NCBI GenBank assembly: GCA_019914945.1
Contig: CM034101.1
Location: forward strand, 2,863,188 to 2,927,187
Length of the DNA stretch: 64,000 bases
Direction: 5' to 3'
From: Typha latifolia
Lineage: Eukaryota > Streptophyta > Magnoliopsida > Poales > Typhaceae
Numbering within the stretch: the stretch's first letter is position 1; each line of letters starts with the position of its first letter. Position numbers and translations under genes: made by a program. Of the stretch, positions 28,613-40,069 are shown piece by piece. The notes beneath the pieces were generated by a model. That model worked only from the letters and a program-made list of their open reading frames with translations, was not told where the DNA came from and did no database searches.

Positions 28613-29223
28613 TTAAGCTAGTATTGAGTTACTACTATATATGAAGTGCTGTAACATGGTAGAGATGTACATGGTTCTCCTCTCTTGGAATTTGTTATTA
28701 AAGAGCATTTATTCTATGATCAGTACTATATATTTACAAATCCTTGTGCTAGTTGTAGGGAAGAGAAAGAGGAAAACATTGGAGAGCAGCTGCATGTAAA
28801 TGTTAGCAGCCAGTTGGTGACACCAGAAGATGGATATGAATGGAAGAAATATGGCCAGAAATATATCAGAAACATTCAAAAGATAAGGTAAATACTTGCT
28901 ATCTGCTAAGTTTCTTTCATGCAATTTAATACAGGCCAGTATCATGCATCTTAATATATCTTTCTTCTTCTTCTTCTTCTTCTTCTTCTTCTTCTTCTTC
29001 TTCTTCTTCTTCGTTTAGGAGCTACTTCAAGTGCAGGAACAAGAGATGCAATGCCAAGAAGAGGGTGGAGTGGCATCCTTTAGACCCTAATAACATGAGG
29101 ATCATCTACGACGGCACGCACGATCACGGGTCTCGATCGGATCTGGCTCAGAGATCAGGCTCCATGGCTAACCAGTATGATCTTTCCAATCAAATGTTTG
29201 GCCAATTTAGTGACCCTTATTAG
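28527..29223 (+). CDS. Short WRKY transcription factor with variant WKKYGQK heptad
   Basis: Three exons, 28527-28555, 28759-28887 and 29019-29223, give 363 bases and 120 residues. After a 35-residue N-terminus, the DNA-binding domain reads EWKKYGQKYIRNIQKIR, so the canonical WRKYGQK is WKKYGQK at 38-44. The zinc ligands are Cys58, Cys63, His87 and His89 (C-X4-C-X23-H-X1-H), followed by a short Ser/Gln-rich tail ending GQFSDPY. The domain intron splits an Arg codon (AG|G) before SYFKC, the conserved WRKY intron position. WRKY proteins bind W-boxes (TTGAC), and heptad variants are known to lower or change this preference. At 120 residues there is almost nothing beyond the domain, so it may act as a competitor of full-length WRKYs (inference). 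Both introns contain microsatellites. The first exon is the least certain part, though its phase fits. Confidence 0.85.
28563..28610 (+). repeat. (CT)n microsatellite in WRKY intron 1
   Basis: About 24 CT units starting a few bases after the first-exon donor. Confidence 0.95.
28962..29013 (+). repeat. (TTC)n microsatellite at the WRKY intron 2 acceptor
   Basis: About 17 TTC units that end five bases before the AG at 29017-29018. The repeat therefore serves as the polypyrimidine tract of the acceptor. Confidence 0.95.
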
Positions 29224-29473
29224 ATCACCTCAAAGAGCTATTACTAAGGCATGCAGTCACTTGTATTGTGTGCTTGTTGTAACCGCTGAATTGAGTTCTT
29301 GTGTGGATTATTCTCAAGCAAATTGAATTAGTCTTTGCGTTATATAAGTGCATACCATATAGAGTAAGCTCACTGTCCCTAACATGGCATATGAACAACC
29401 CCAGTTAAATCCATTGCTGCTTATGGTACAGCACAACATGGTTGACATAACTTGGAATTTATGTCCTTGGTTG

Positions 29474-29521
<48 letters not shown>

Positions 29522-30749
29522 AGAAGTAATAGTACATGGTAATAAGATTTCTTTCTAGCTTCTCAAGTTATATGATGAGGCCTTTTAATTATATATGACA
29601 AGAGAATATAAATAGAATGTGGATCACTATTCATCATTTTAGTAGTATTCATTACACACTTCTTTGAAATAATTAAAACGTGCCAATATAGTGTGTGTTA
29701 ATATCTACCAACCACTCTGACAGGGTTAATAAATAAAAATGCCTACATATGAAATATTAGTTAACTACACATCAAACTCTCATGTGAAGGTTTATGCAAT
29801 CTTCGTCGCCAGTTGCTCATTGATAAGAGAGAGGAGAGAGTTATTCGTGAATAAGACCACATATCGAGGAATAGCAACAAAATGCTCGACCTCTTTTTGA
29901 TAGAGATATAATCTAAATTCTTTCTTTTTTCTCGTCAATTGTCATGACTTATCCTTGATCTAAAGTCTCGTACAAAACTTTGACCATGAATAAAGAATAA
30001 CATCCCAGAATGCAGGTTACAGCTCTCCCTTATGTACAGTATATCTCTGTCTCGGTTGATTTATTCCTGAAGAACTGGAACTAGAATTTTATAATTTCGA
30101 ATAATAATAGAGTTAAGCACATTAAAAAAAATCCACAGAACCCTCACTGTGAAAATAAAAAAGAGAAAATATTTAATAACAAATAAGTGGAAACGCTATT
30201 TTTCTCCAAACGTATTATAGCAGCAGACTTTTGCCAAATAAAAAAGCTACTTTTTAAATTTTCTTTAAGGAAATTACTTTCACCAAAAGAAATATATGAG
30301 CTCGCTCTCTATTAATAACTTATATCGATATAGAACAACTATTTCTTTACATTAATAAAACATTTTTTTTAAAAATATTTCTATTAAATCGATTTTCCAG
30401 ATAGTAATAATGTTATAAATACGGCGCTTACATGGCATAGATAAATAGTTTGAAAACTACGGCAAAGAGATATAATTTTTATTTAGATAGGTTAAAACTC
30501 GCCAAAAAAATTGTGTACCTTTTCCAAAAAGGTGCCGTTGAATCTGGACGAGTTACTGGAGATGTCCAGTGCGAGCCGGCTGGTTATATACCTTACGAAT
30601 GCAACGGCGGTAAGAGAATGAGAACTGGAGAGATCCCGTCACTGGAGAGGTCGAAGTCACGCAACCTTCCTTTTTTACTCACTTGCCTAAGCTTTCTTCC
30701 CTCCTCTTTCTCTCTCGCGTGGCGGCTATCCTAACTCCTCTCTCTCCTA
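29224..30749. other. Intergenic region with a TA/TG microsatellite
   Basis: WRKY 3' flank, then AT-rich DNA. A TA run at 29474-29486 passes directly into TG at 29487-29520. The last part is the YTH-gene promoter. The frame at 30450-30734 has no recognisable motif. Confidence 0.55.
29474..29520. repeat. Compound (TA)n(TG)n microsatellite
   Basis: Six to seven TA units followed by about 17 TG units without interruption. Confidence 0.9.
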
Positions 30750-30800
30750 GGGTTTTTTTTGTTGTTGTTGTTGTTGTCTCTCTCTCTCTCTCTCTCTCCC
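30750..30800 (+). promoter_or_regulatory. TTG and CT tracts in the 5' leader of the YTH gene
   Basis: Five to six TTG units are followed by about ten CT units, about 100 bases before the ATG at 30902. CT-rich leaders are common in plant 5' UTRs. A specific function is not shown. Confidence 0.5.
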
Positions 30801-30901
30801 TCTCTTCCTCCTTTTCTCTACTCCCCTCTGTCCTAGGCTTAGGGTTTGAGCAGCCGCCACCGGAACCTCCGCCATCCGCACCACTACCTCAAGATCCGAT
30901 C

Positions 30902-33900
30902 ATGGCTACTGTCGCTGCTGCGGCTGACCGTATCCTTGGATCTTACTGCTGCTCTTTTGATTCGTTTATTACCGTTTTTTAAGTTTACATGATCTGTGTG
31001 TTGGAAAACATTAGCGTTTTCGTTTCTTCTATTTTTTTAGAGGTTTGTTCTGTATTTTTGGGGTTTTGGTGGGGTTTGCACTTGGATCGGGAGTTTTAAA
31101 GTGTACTTAGCAGAGCTCTGTGCTTCCTAGTGTTGTAAAGACGTCGACTTTAGTAACTTGAGCTGATCTGAATCGGCTTTCGAACTACATATTGATGCTA
31201 TATTTGATTTCCCGCGTCGCGTTTTTGATGGATTACAACTCGTGCAAAGGTGCCTCTTTTATTCATTTTCCTGTTATTCTCATGCTTTAGTATTTGGGTT
31301 TCTTTTTCTTTTATTGATTTTGCTAATAGAAGAGAGACCGAGGTGTGTTTTCGATCTACGCCTTTCTTGTCCTTTTCCGAAATTGCTAATTTTTCATATG
31401 TTATCTTAATTCCAAGAAAGAACCTTTAGTTGTTGGGGTTTCTCAATATGTTTTTTTTTTGCTTGAGCTGGGATTCTTTTTTGTGATTCTTGATTTTGGT
31501 GATTCTCCTTAATGTTTTTATCATAGAAGCTACTGATTTACTGCAGAAGATGTCGCTGGATCCGAAGAGCAAAGCCCTTGATGCTCCAGAGGTTACTAAG
31601 AAGGTGATAATTTCTTCTTCCCACTCCTTTTTGATATACCATAAAACTGGAAGTAGTTTTCGGCTGTTACTGTACACTTATAAATTGACAAGGGTTGGTT
31701 GTTGGTGCTGATACTATGTCCTTTGAACAGCCTTCTGGTAATCAGTATGGAAATGCTGGTGCAGTTTCGAGCACAGCAGTTCCATCTTATGAGCGATCTG
31801 TGACTCCTTTACTTCAGGAGTATATGGATGCGAACGTTTGTTATCTACCAAGTGGGTACCCACCTTCCACTTATTACTATGGAGGTAAGCTTAAATTGTT
31901 TTAATTATGTGGCTTAAAATTCTGTCCTACTACTGTAGTGTTAAGTTTATCTTGTGATTTAGATTGTTTGATATTGCTTGCTCGTAGTTGTCTTTAGCTA
32001 ACAATAGTTTAGGCAGGTTTTGTGGTCGTTAAGAATTCAAAAATCGTTCTTTCTGTTAAAACGTTTTCTATTTTAATTGGTTAAACTTCAGGTTATGATG
32101 GATCGGCAAATGAGTGGGAGGATTACTCCAGATATGTGAATCATGAGGGAGTGGAGATGCCTTCACCTGTAAGTTATCTCCATGATGCTTATTTTCTTTC
32201 AGGTGTTAGTTGTGCACTACATCAATGAATATGTCTGCCAATTTGTTTATGTATTTAAGAGCTCTACCTTTCCTTTTCTCTTTCTACATGATCTTCTAGG
32301 GAGTCTATGGGGAAATACATCATGGGTATGGTTATGCTCCATATGGTCCATATCCTTCTCCTGGTTCTCCAATTCCCACAATGCTGCATGATGGTCAGTT
32401 ATATGGACCTCAAAATTTCCAGTTTCCAGCTCCATATTATCAGCCATCGACACACAGCAGTGCGCCATATACTCCAAACCAGGCTGCCTTGCAACAGAAA
32501 GGTTTTACCCCTGCTGCTGCTGATCAGGCTCCTATATCTGTAGAGGCAGCCAAAATGGGCTCAAATGGATCTATTAATGGAAATAAAAATGGAAAGAACG
32601 GATCAGCACCTCTCAAAGAGAGTAAACAGAATTCATTACCTTCAAGTGGCTCGTATACTAGAGGCGTTTTACCTGGTGGGCCTCCTCCTTGTTATCAGGA
32701 CCCAAGATTTGGTTTTGATGGTATCCGATCGCCTGTTCAATGGTTTAATGGCCCTATGTTCCCTGATAGGCAACAGAGACCTACAACTAATACTGTTTCT
32801 TCAACAGTTTCACGTACTAGTAACAGTACACAAGCAAGAAATAAGAATCCCCGCGTTCCAACTCATTCAGTGGTATGTTAACTATCATATGTAACGAATG
32901 AGTAGTATCATGTGGCAAAGTAGTCTTTTTTAGTCATGTTGCTTGGCCTCTACGGTTGTATTCATCTAGTGCTTGGTCATATAAGTCTTAGGACTTGCCA
33001 GTTCTTTTCAAGAGTTATATGTTATCTTAATTTTTTATCTGGTGCATATGAAATTGCAAACTTATTTTTCCATTGAAGCAACATCTTAGATTGCTTGCTT
33101 ATGACAAATAAAGTATGATGTCCTCAGTTTGTAATTTCTACTTAATCTTGTAAACATTTTATTTTCCTCCCAATTGGGACATTTTCTCTTAATAAAACTA
33201 TTGTGTTCAATTTATTCTCAGGGATTGCAGAATCCCAGACCGATATCTGGGGTGGGCTCAGCAGCACCTGGAATCGTGAACAGGCTTTACCCAAGCAATC
33301 AAGTCTTTGGCCATAGCGGGAATTTGCTTAGACCCTGCTTGGGGTTTGGATCAAATTTCTATGACTCCAGATTAAGCGGCCATTGGGGTGCACTTGCGGA
33401 CAGTAGGTACAAGCCCCGGGGCCAGGGTAATGGGTTTTACGGCTATTGCAATGAGAACCTGGATGGTCTGAGTGAGCTGAACAGAGGACCAAGATCTGGG
33501 CGCTCCAAAAACCACAAGAGCTTTGGTTCCACTATTGCAATCTCTGTGAAAGGACAGAACCCTCCTGCAGTTGGGAACATTGAGGATTCTAATGTAGATA
33601 AGGATCTTTATAACAGGTCAGATTTTGTGGAAAATCATACAGATGCTAAGTTTTTCATCATCAAATCATACAGCGAGGATGATATTCATAAAAGTATTAA
33701 GTATAGTGTTTGGGCTAGCACCCCTAACGGGAATAAGAAGCTCGATTCTGCATATCAGGAAGCCAAGGAAAAGCTAGGCAGTTGCCCTGTATTCCTGTTT
33801 TTCTCTGTAAGTATAATGCTCCTTTATTTTCCAATAATTGTTTTTTTCTTCCCGTTGTTTTTTCTTTCATTTTGCATAATAATTTCTCAGCATTTTCCTC

Positions 33901-34911
33901 ATTACTTTTTTCAGGTGAACACAAGTGGTCAGTTTGTTGGTGTTGCCGAAATGATGGGTCCTGTTGATTTTGATAAGACTTTGGATTACTGGCAACAAGA
34001 CAAGTGGAATGGTTGTTTCGCTGTCAAGTGGCATATACTAAAAGATGTCCCCAACAACATGCTCAAGCATATCATCCTTGAGAACAATGAGAACAAACCA
34101 GTGACAAATAGTAGAGACACTCAGGAGGTGAGGAAACGCTAGAGAATTCTTTGGCCTTCTATGTTACAAGCCTTCTGATTGACCCTGAATTATACAAAAT
34201 AAATTGGCATCTAGGTAGTTAGTCTGTGTAGGAAACTCTAAAGGATTTGATACTTGGACATGCACCCCAGATCTTTTCCCAGTTGCTTTTAGCTCCATTG
34301 ACTTTAGAAATGTCAAGTTCATTGGTGCTATGTCTTTGTTGCTGTTGCAGGTGAAGCTTGAGCAAGGCCTTCAAGTGCTGAAGATCTTTAAGGATCATGT
34401 CTGCAAAACTTCTATTTTGGATGATTTTAGTTTTTATGATACTCGTCAGAAGATCATGCAAGACAGAAGAGTGAAACAACAGCAGCTTCAGAGAAAGGCA
34501 TGATAAGATTTTTTTTTTCCTGCCAGTAGCTTAGATATGCAACTTGTTCCAGTAAGATTGGCCAGTTCAGATATTGCTCCCCTAAGTTGGCTTGAAAATT
34601 ATTATATTTGCTGGAGATAAAGTCGATTATAACTTTATGTATTGTACATCTAATTTGTTCACTCTTTTCAGGTTCTGGACGGACTGTCTGTTGCTGATGA
34701 GAAAGACATCGATGGGGCAAATGGGAAGTCTAGGTCACAGAAGCCTCTGGAAGCAGTTACTCTTCTGAAGAAAGAACCTGTTCAAGTTGGATTTGGAGAA
34801 CAAAATCTAGTGGAGGATAATGGCATAGTTGCAGTGACTAGTGCTGCCCCGAAGGATGCTAAACCAACAACTGAGAAACGAGCTGTTGCAAATGATGCTG
34901 CCAATGCTTAA
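30902..34911 (+). CDS. ECT: YTH-domain m6A reader of the plant ECT (YTHDF-like) family
   Basis: Binds N6-methyladenosine in mRNA, in the cytoplasm for this family. Nine exons: 30902-30929, 31527-31603, 31731-31884, 32092-32168, 32300-32872, 33222-33806, 33915-34127, 34351-34497, 34672-34911. The total is 2094 bases and 697 residues. The N-terminal 445 residues are rich in Tyr, Pro, Gly, Ser and Asn, disordered as usual for ECTs. The YTH domain begins at [13 protein letters not shown] (about 445) and runs to about 580 through [12 protein letters not shown] and [19 protein letters not shown]. The m6A cage tryptophans are Trp467 (YSVWAS), Trp524 (DYWQQ) and Trp529 (DKW). After it come [14 protein letters not shown] and a charged tail. 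The last intron starts GC, not GT. All other introns are GT-AG. No damage is seen. Which ECT number it matches needs a tree. Confidence 0.95.
34498..34671 (+). other. Probable GC-AG intron in the YTH gene
   Basis: The exon ends AGAGAAAG and the intron starts GCATGA. No GT donor nearby keeps the frame, and reading through gives an immediate TGA after Lys-Ala. The acceptor TTTTCAG at 34665-34671 restores the frame with VLDGLSV. GC-AG introns are a minor normal class in plants. Confidence 0.7.
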
Positions 34912-37900
34912 GCTTTGTCCTCCTATCATTCAGCTGTAGCCATTGGTTCTCCCTGGGATCGGGCTTCCGACAGAGTTTCCTGCTTTTAATTGTTAGCTAT
35001 GTATGAGAAGCTCACGTCAGGGGTGCCGAAGGCGGATTCTGATGGATGAGGCAGTTGAAGATCGTGAACTGAGTCGGGCTATTAATTTTCCCTTTTTCTT
35101 TTTCCCCACCTCAAGCTTTCCCCAAATGTTAGGAACTTGGTGTTTTAGGTTGTAGAAAGTTTTTAAGCTTTTGTATGTTTTCCTTGAGGTTAGAGATAAA
35201 TTTTCTGGAGTCAAATACTTCGCTTGGCGGTGGTTTTTGAGAGGCTTTTTAGTTTTTATCTGCTTTTATGAGTGTTTGGCTTTCACTAGTGCTTTTATAT
35301 ATCTTTTGTTTTGTGATCGGCTGAGTTTGTTGGAGGCTTTTTATCTGCAAGTACCAGATGTTTGGAATGTTTGGAGGATGGGTTCAATAAGTCAAATTTG
35401 CCAATATATCAAACATATATGCAATTTGACTTATGTTTTTCTACGTCTAGTTGGGTTGTTCATGCACTGCTCTTTTTCTCATCATTTTTTTTAATACTAA
35501 CTGCTCTAATCTGGAAAAGATGGAGCCTTTTTTGTAAGTTAATTAGAATTGCATTAAAAACAGGCAAGGTGCATATCTGAGTCATCCCAAAAAAGAGAGG
35601 ACTTTATCAAAAAGTCTCTCTATAAATGTGATTAAAGTAACTTTTTTATAGTTAGCAGTGAGGTGTAGAATATCTTTTATGATGTTCCTTAGTGTTTGAT
35701 CAAGTTTTGAATGTTCCTATGGCAGCATATCGAAGCGCCTTTCCTTAACAAAATAGAAGTAGAAAAGTTCATTAATTCATATATGCTCTACATAATTATG
35801 CTATGCTATGAGTATCCATATATGTGCCTCATATAATGCTGCTCAAAGGTGCATGCTTTGAACTCGACTGTTCAAAACTATTGTGCTTTGCTAGTTGGCT
35901 TTCCTCCATTGTCAAGTATAAATGGTCGTGAAATGAAATTGCCATTGCCACTGATTTGAAGAACATGAGATACTGTGCTAAAATAGCTTTGAAAGCGATC
36001 AAATGACTGTTACAGCTGTGCATTATTTTTGTTAAGAAATTAAAGTGTTCTCTGTACAAGTGTATCTCCTTGCGAACTGGATGTCAGCTGTAGGTATGTG
36101 TATATTATCAGGTGATTGTTACTTGACCTTGGGAATTATAAGATGCCAGCGGAGCGCTTGGAGTCTTCCTTGTGGTTATGTGATCTAACTCTGTCATATG
36201 TGAATTATTTATTTATTTATTTGAGAGGCTGAAAGTTAAATATTCTTTTCAACTCTCTTAATACATATACACTTAAGCTCACTAAGTTTTTTGTCAACAG
36301 TAAAATTTCATTCAGTTCATACTCCAAACTGCAGTGCCACTTCTCTAAGTTAACACATCGACTGAATTATTGAACATTTCCTCCCAACTTACTAAAGTTC
36401 GTAGTCAACTCATAAGTGATTCCACGTAGTTTCTTATTTAAGAGAGTAGTTGAATAACTTTTTATATATTTTTTTCATTTATTTGTATTTATATATATAT
36501 ATATATAGTTTTTTTTAAGGGAAAGTCTATAGGCATCTAATTTTATTAGCTCAAATACTTATACAACTATTATAACCTGATACACAAAGAAAGATGAGGA
36601 ATAGGGTAATATTTTTTTAGCACAAGTGTTAACTTGTTATTACATTAAGTGTCACTACTAATAAACACAGTATCAAGCCCAAAGACATTATAACTGGCAG
36701 ATTTGCAGACACAAAGACTTTAAGTTAGCATGTGAATTTATCGCGATCCAGTAGTTAAAGACACGTACACACATCCTAAGAGCAAAGCATGACTCCTCTC
36801 CATCTATCCTAAATGGCTAGAGAAGGGGAGAGGGAGGAGGACGCCGAAGGTAGTGCTGAAGGCTCATGCTCACCTGAAAAAGATTAGAGAAAAAAATAAT
36901 CCTACTCTTTTTAGAGACTTTTAATAGCTCAATGACTTCATGCAAATAAAGCATAAAAATCCCGTAAATTTGGGCTTATTATTCTTGCCATGCATTCACT
37001 ATCATATCTGAATTTAGCTAACACTCTCTAGTGTTCTTAGGTGCTTGCCTCGCCAAACTAGAACCCTCTTTTATGCCCACCAAACTTTGGCTATAGATTA
37101 TCCCATCCTTCTAAGTGTAGGACACCTATCAAGCTAGTCATCAGAAAAAGAACAGCCACCAAACCTAAAGTAGTGGTAGCATGAGAATTTATCTCATTAA
37201 TTTGTAGGATATCAAATCCCCAGCTAATGAGTAATGACCAAAGTGGAAGTCGAGTTGCTCTTCTCCAATCATAAAAGATGTTGAGATGGAGATATATCAT
37301 TTTCCACAATAAGAGAAATTAGGGCGACATAAAAGGAACTACACTTGGAATATATTTTCTTTCAATACAACAAGATATTAGCTAAGTAATATTTACAGGA
37401 CAATGTGCTATAAATTTGTAAATACATGAGTTATTTTCAAATTAAGAGCAGAGAGTATTTTTCTTGCACTTTTTAGCAGCAAAAATGATTGAGAATGTTG
37501 TGAGAAGAAGTAAGGAATTCATGTCCTGTTAAACTAGTTTTCTTAGACCCAAAAGAAAAAAAAGAACATTCAACTGTTTGGTGATAGATGGCAATAAGAA
37601 GAAAGAAAAAAGGAGAATAATGCAACAAATAAAATCCAAACTTGTTTTCCACAAGCCTTCAATTCTTTGATTTTGAGAACAGAGATTGTAGAAAAAACAC
37701 AAGCAGCAACAATGAGAAATGCAAGCTTAAATCTCACTTTAACTTCGATAATAATCACATATTTGGAATTTACACAGCATTTATAAAGGAGAAGTGGTCA
37801 TTTAATTGGCCCATTCAACTTTTGCATAGGGAGCACATGCTTGCAGGTAATAGAAACTAGACTGATCAGAGCTGCAGTCCTTTGAAAGCAACATGAAGCC

Positions 37901-38677
37901 CCAAATGAAGATGCTAAAGACTTCTCTTTCAGAGAAATAAAGACTAGCATTAATTAGAATGTCATACCTTCACAGTACTGGGATTGAAAAGTCTGCAGCA
38001 CTTGGAATCGTAGAATCTATTCCTTATTCTCCAGTTCTTGGAGCTAAGAGCAGTCTCAGCAGCAGGACAAAGAAAAAATTTCTCAATTCTGAGTTCAATT
38101 AAGGCAACTTAATTCCTATTGGCATATGCACTGGATGGTTCCAAAATCCAAACAGACAGAGAAGAAAAAGGTAAGCAACTTTTTTAATTTCTAGTTTTAT
38201 CCATGACAAGAACATTAACAACATTTTTATGTTCGGCTCATGAATGAAACAAACTGAGAACAAGTGATCTAATTTTTAGTATTACTTCTCAACTCCCAGT
38301 GGTAGCATTTGGCATTTAGAAGAAAAAAAATCAAATCTGACAATAAAAAGAAATGCCAAAGTTGACACTATCCATAACCTAGGATTACAAAAGACTTCCT
38401 TGAGACTTAGTTGTCTTCCTCAGACACTCATCTCACCATTTTAGGATTGATTACTATGAGTAACAAAGAATCACAAGTAAAAGAATAGTAAGTTACCAAA
38501 CAAGACAAAACTTCAAGCACACAAGGAAATTGTGTAGAAAATATCCATATAGGCTAGGCTTCAACTAATAGAATGCTCAAAAGGAAACATTACACCACAA
38601 TCTGGACTCCACTTTCCTATATAGCTATACTCTTCTTTTTACAGCACAAACCCGAAAAGAAAAAGAAAAAAACCCAC
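34912..38677. other. 3.7-kb intergenic region, no gene recognised
   Basis: The first few hundred bases are the 3' UTR of the YTH gene. The rest is AT-rich with short frames only. A possible inverted-repeat element lies at 36232-36457, followed by a short TA run near 36490. The end is the 3' flank of the GATA gene. Confidence 0.55.
36232..36457. mobile_element. Possible MITE with about 22-bp imperfect inverted ends
   Basis: The left end contains TATTCTTTTCAACTCTCTTA. The reverse complement of the right end contains TTATTCAACTACTCTCTTAA. The centre is non-coding and no target-site duplication was identified. Confidence 0.4.
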
Positions 38678-39667
38678 TTAGTTGGAGTGGGAAGACAGTA
38701 TGGCCGTCCTCATCTCCATGACCTTCTTGTGTGAGTTGGAGTGCTTGTAGCTCACAAAAGTGGGGCTCTTTGCTGGCCTGTACTCAGGAAGCAGCCTACC
38801 AGACTTGAACCTCACCCCACATGCATTGCACAGGGTCTTGGGTCCCAAAGGCCCTGCCCTCCACTGTGGCGTCTTGTGTGATAGGCAATGGGTGCATCTC
38901 CTAGGCTGCCCCAAACACCCATCTTTTCCAGTCTTCTCCTCTCCTCCTCCTCCTCCAACCAAAGAAAGTGTCGGTGTCTTATCAAACTCCTCATCCTTTT
39001 TAGGGAGGATTAGCTCGCTGTCAGCAAGCCAATAGGTTTGTTGCAAAAGGGGTGGATCAGAAGGGGCCAAAAGGAAGGAGTCTTCGATATTGTAGCCAGA
39101 GAGGCTCCTGGGGATAATCCTTCTTCTCTTGCTTCTGGGTTTGGCTGGGATGGCTGGGTCTTGGAAGGGGGTTTTTGGAATAGTTGGTGGGGTTTGGGGA
39201 CTTGGGTTGGTGGTGGTGGTGGTGGTGGTCGGAATTGGGAGGGGCTGGATGTTGGAGTAATCAGTAGTTGCAGACAGGCAATCCTCTACATAAATGGAGA
39301 GCCACTCTAGGTTCATATCATCACCTCCCTCCTGCACGCAACGATGGGAACACGAACACAAATTTCACAAGGGCAATGCATAAGAAGAGGGGAATAATAT
39401 CCAAAATTGCACCAGTTACTTACAGACAATTCCCCAAATTCTGGTAAAAACTAGTTACTTCCAAGTCCTATAGATTGTAAAAATTGCAACTTTTTTTTTC
39501 ACCAATAGAGAAGTAAATGGAGGACAACCGACCAAAATCTTTATCAACTAGAAAGAAGAGAAATATACCCCAGGAATGAACTCTTCCAACGGAGAACTCG
39601 CTGAAGAAGGGGTAGACTCGGACTCCGGCATGAGAATACCACCGGAAACTGAAACATTGGTGTCCAT
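38678..39667 (-). CDS. GATA-type zinc-finger transcription factor (plant subfamily I-like)
   Basis: Binds GATA-core DNA sites in the nucleus. Two exons, 39667-39569 and 39331-38678, total 753 bases and 250 residues. The donor after FIPG is GTATAT and the acceptor is GTGCAG. The N-terminus [10 protein letters not shown] and the acidic [20 protein letters not shown] motif are typical of this subfamily. Then come a Thr/Pro run (seven Thr), a basic patch (PRSKRRR, probable nuclear signal) and one finger CTHC-X18-CNAC at 179-204, followed by [21 protein letters not shown], the usual basic tail of two-exon plant GATA factors. A poly-Gly stretch precedes the finger. The C-terminus is ordinary. The gene lies convergent to the YTH gene. 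A long CT/GA repeat occurs in its upstream region. The functional match (for example to GATA5/7/12) would need a tree. Confidence 0.93.
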
Positions 39668-39969
39668 GTCCAAGAAAGTAACTTTGGATGGCAACCAAAA
39701 CCCACCAAGGAAAAGGTGAAAGGGGGACACAGAGAGAGAGAGAGAGAGTGCGATGGGTTGATTCTTGCGATGGGTTTTTAAGGAGAAGAAGAGGAGGGGG
39801 GGGAGAGTGAGGGAAGTATGTCAACAGCTGCCTCCCTCTATATGAAGGCAGGCATTTCTTTAAATATATTTTTTTTAATCTCCGTCTTCTTTTGTCGGCA
39901 GGAGCAACCCAAACGCTCCCATTCACACACACCCCACAACTCTCCCTCCAATTTATTTGTACACACGAC

Positions 39970-39976
<7 letters not shown>

Positions 39977-40026
<50 letters not shown>
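39977..40026 (-). repeat. (GA)n/(CT)n microsatellite upstream of the GATA gene
   Basis: About 25 CT units on the plus strand (GA on the gene strand), about 310 bases upstream of the ATG. A second GA run of about nine units lies at 39731-39749 on the plus strand, in the leader. Together they suggest a GAGA-type leader or promoter, as bound by plant BPC proteins (inference). Confidence 0.9.
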
Positions 40027-40029
<3 letters not shown>

Positions 40030-40069
40030 CCTTTCAAATTTTGAAACTTTTCTTTTTTTCAAATTTTGA

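Noticed and set aside
39838..40069. Frames of alternating Arg-Glu or Ser-Leu
   Set aside because: Pure translation of the GA/CT microsatellite.
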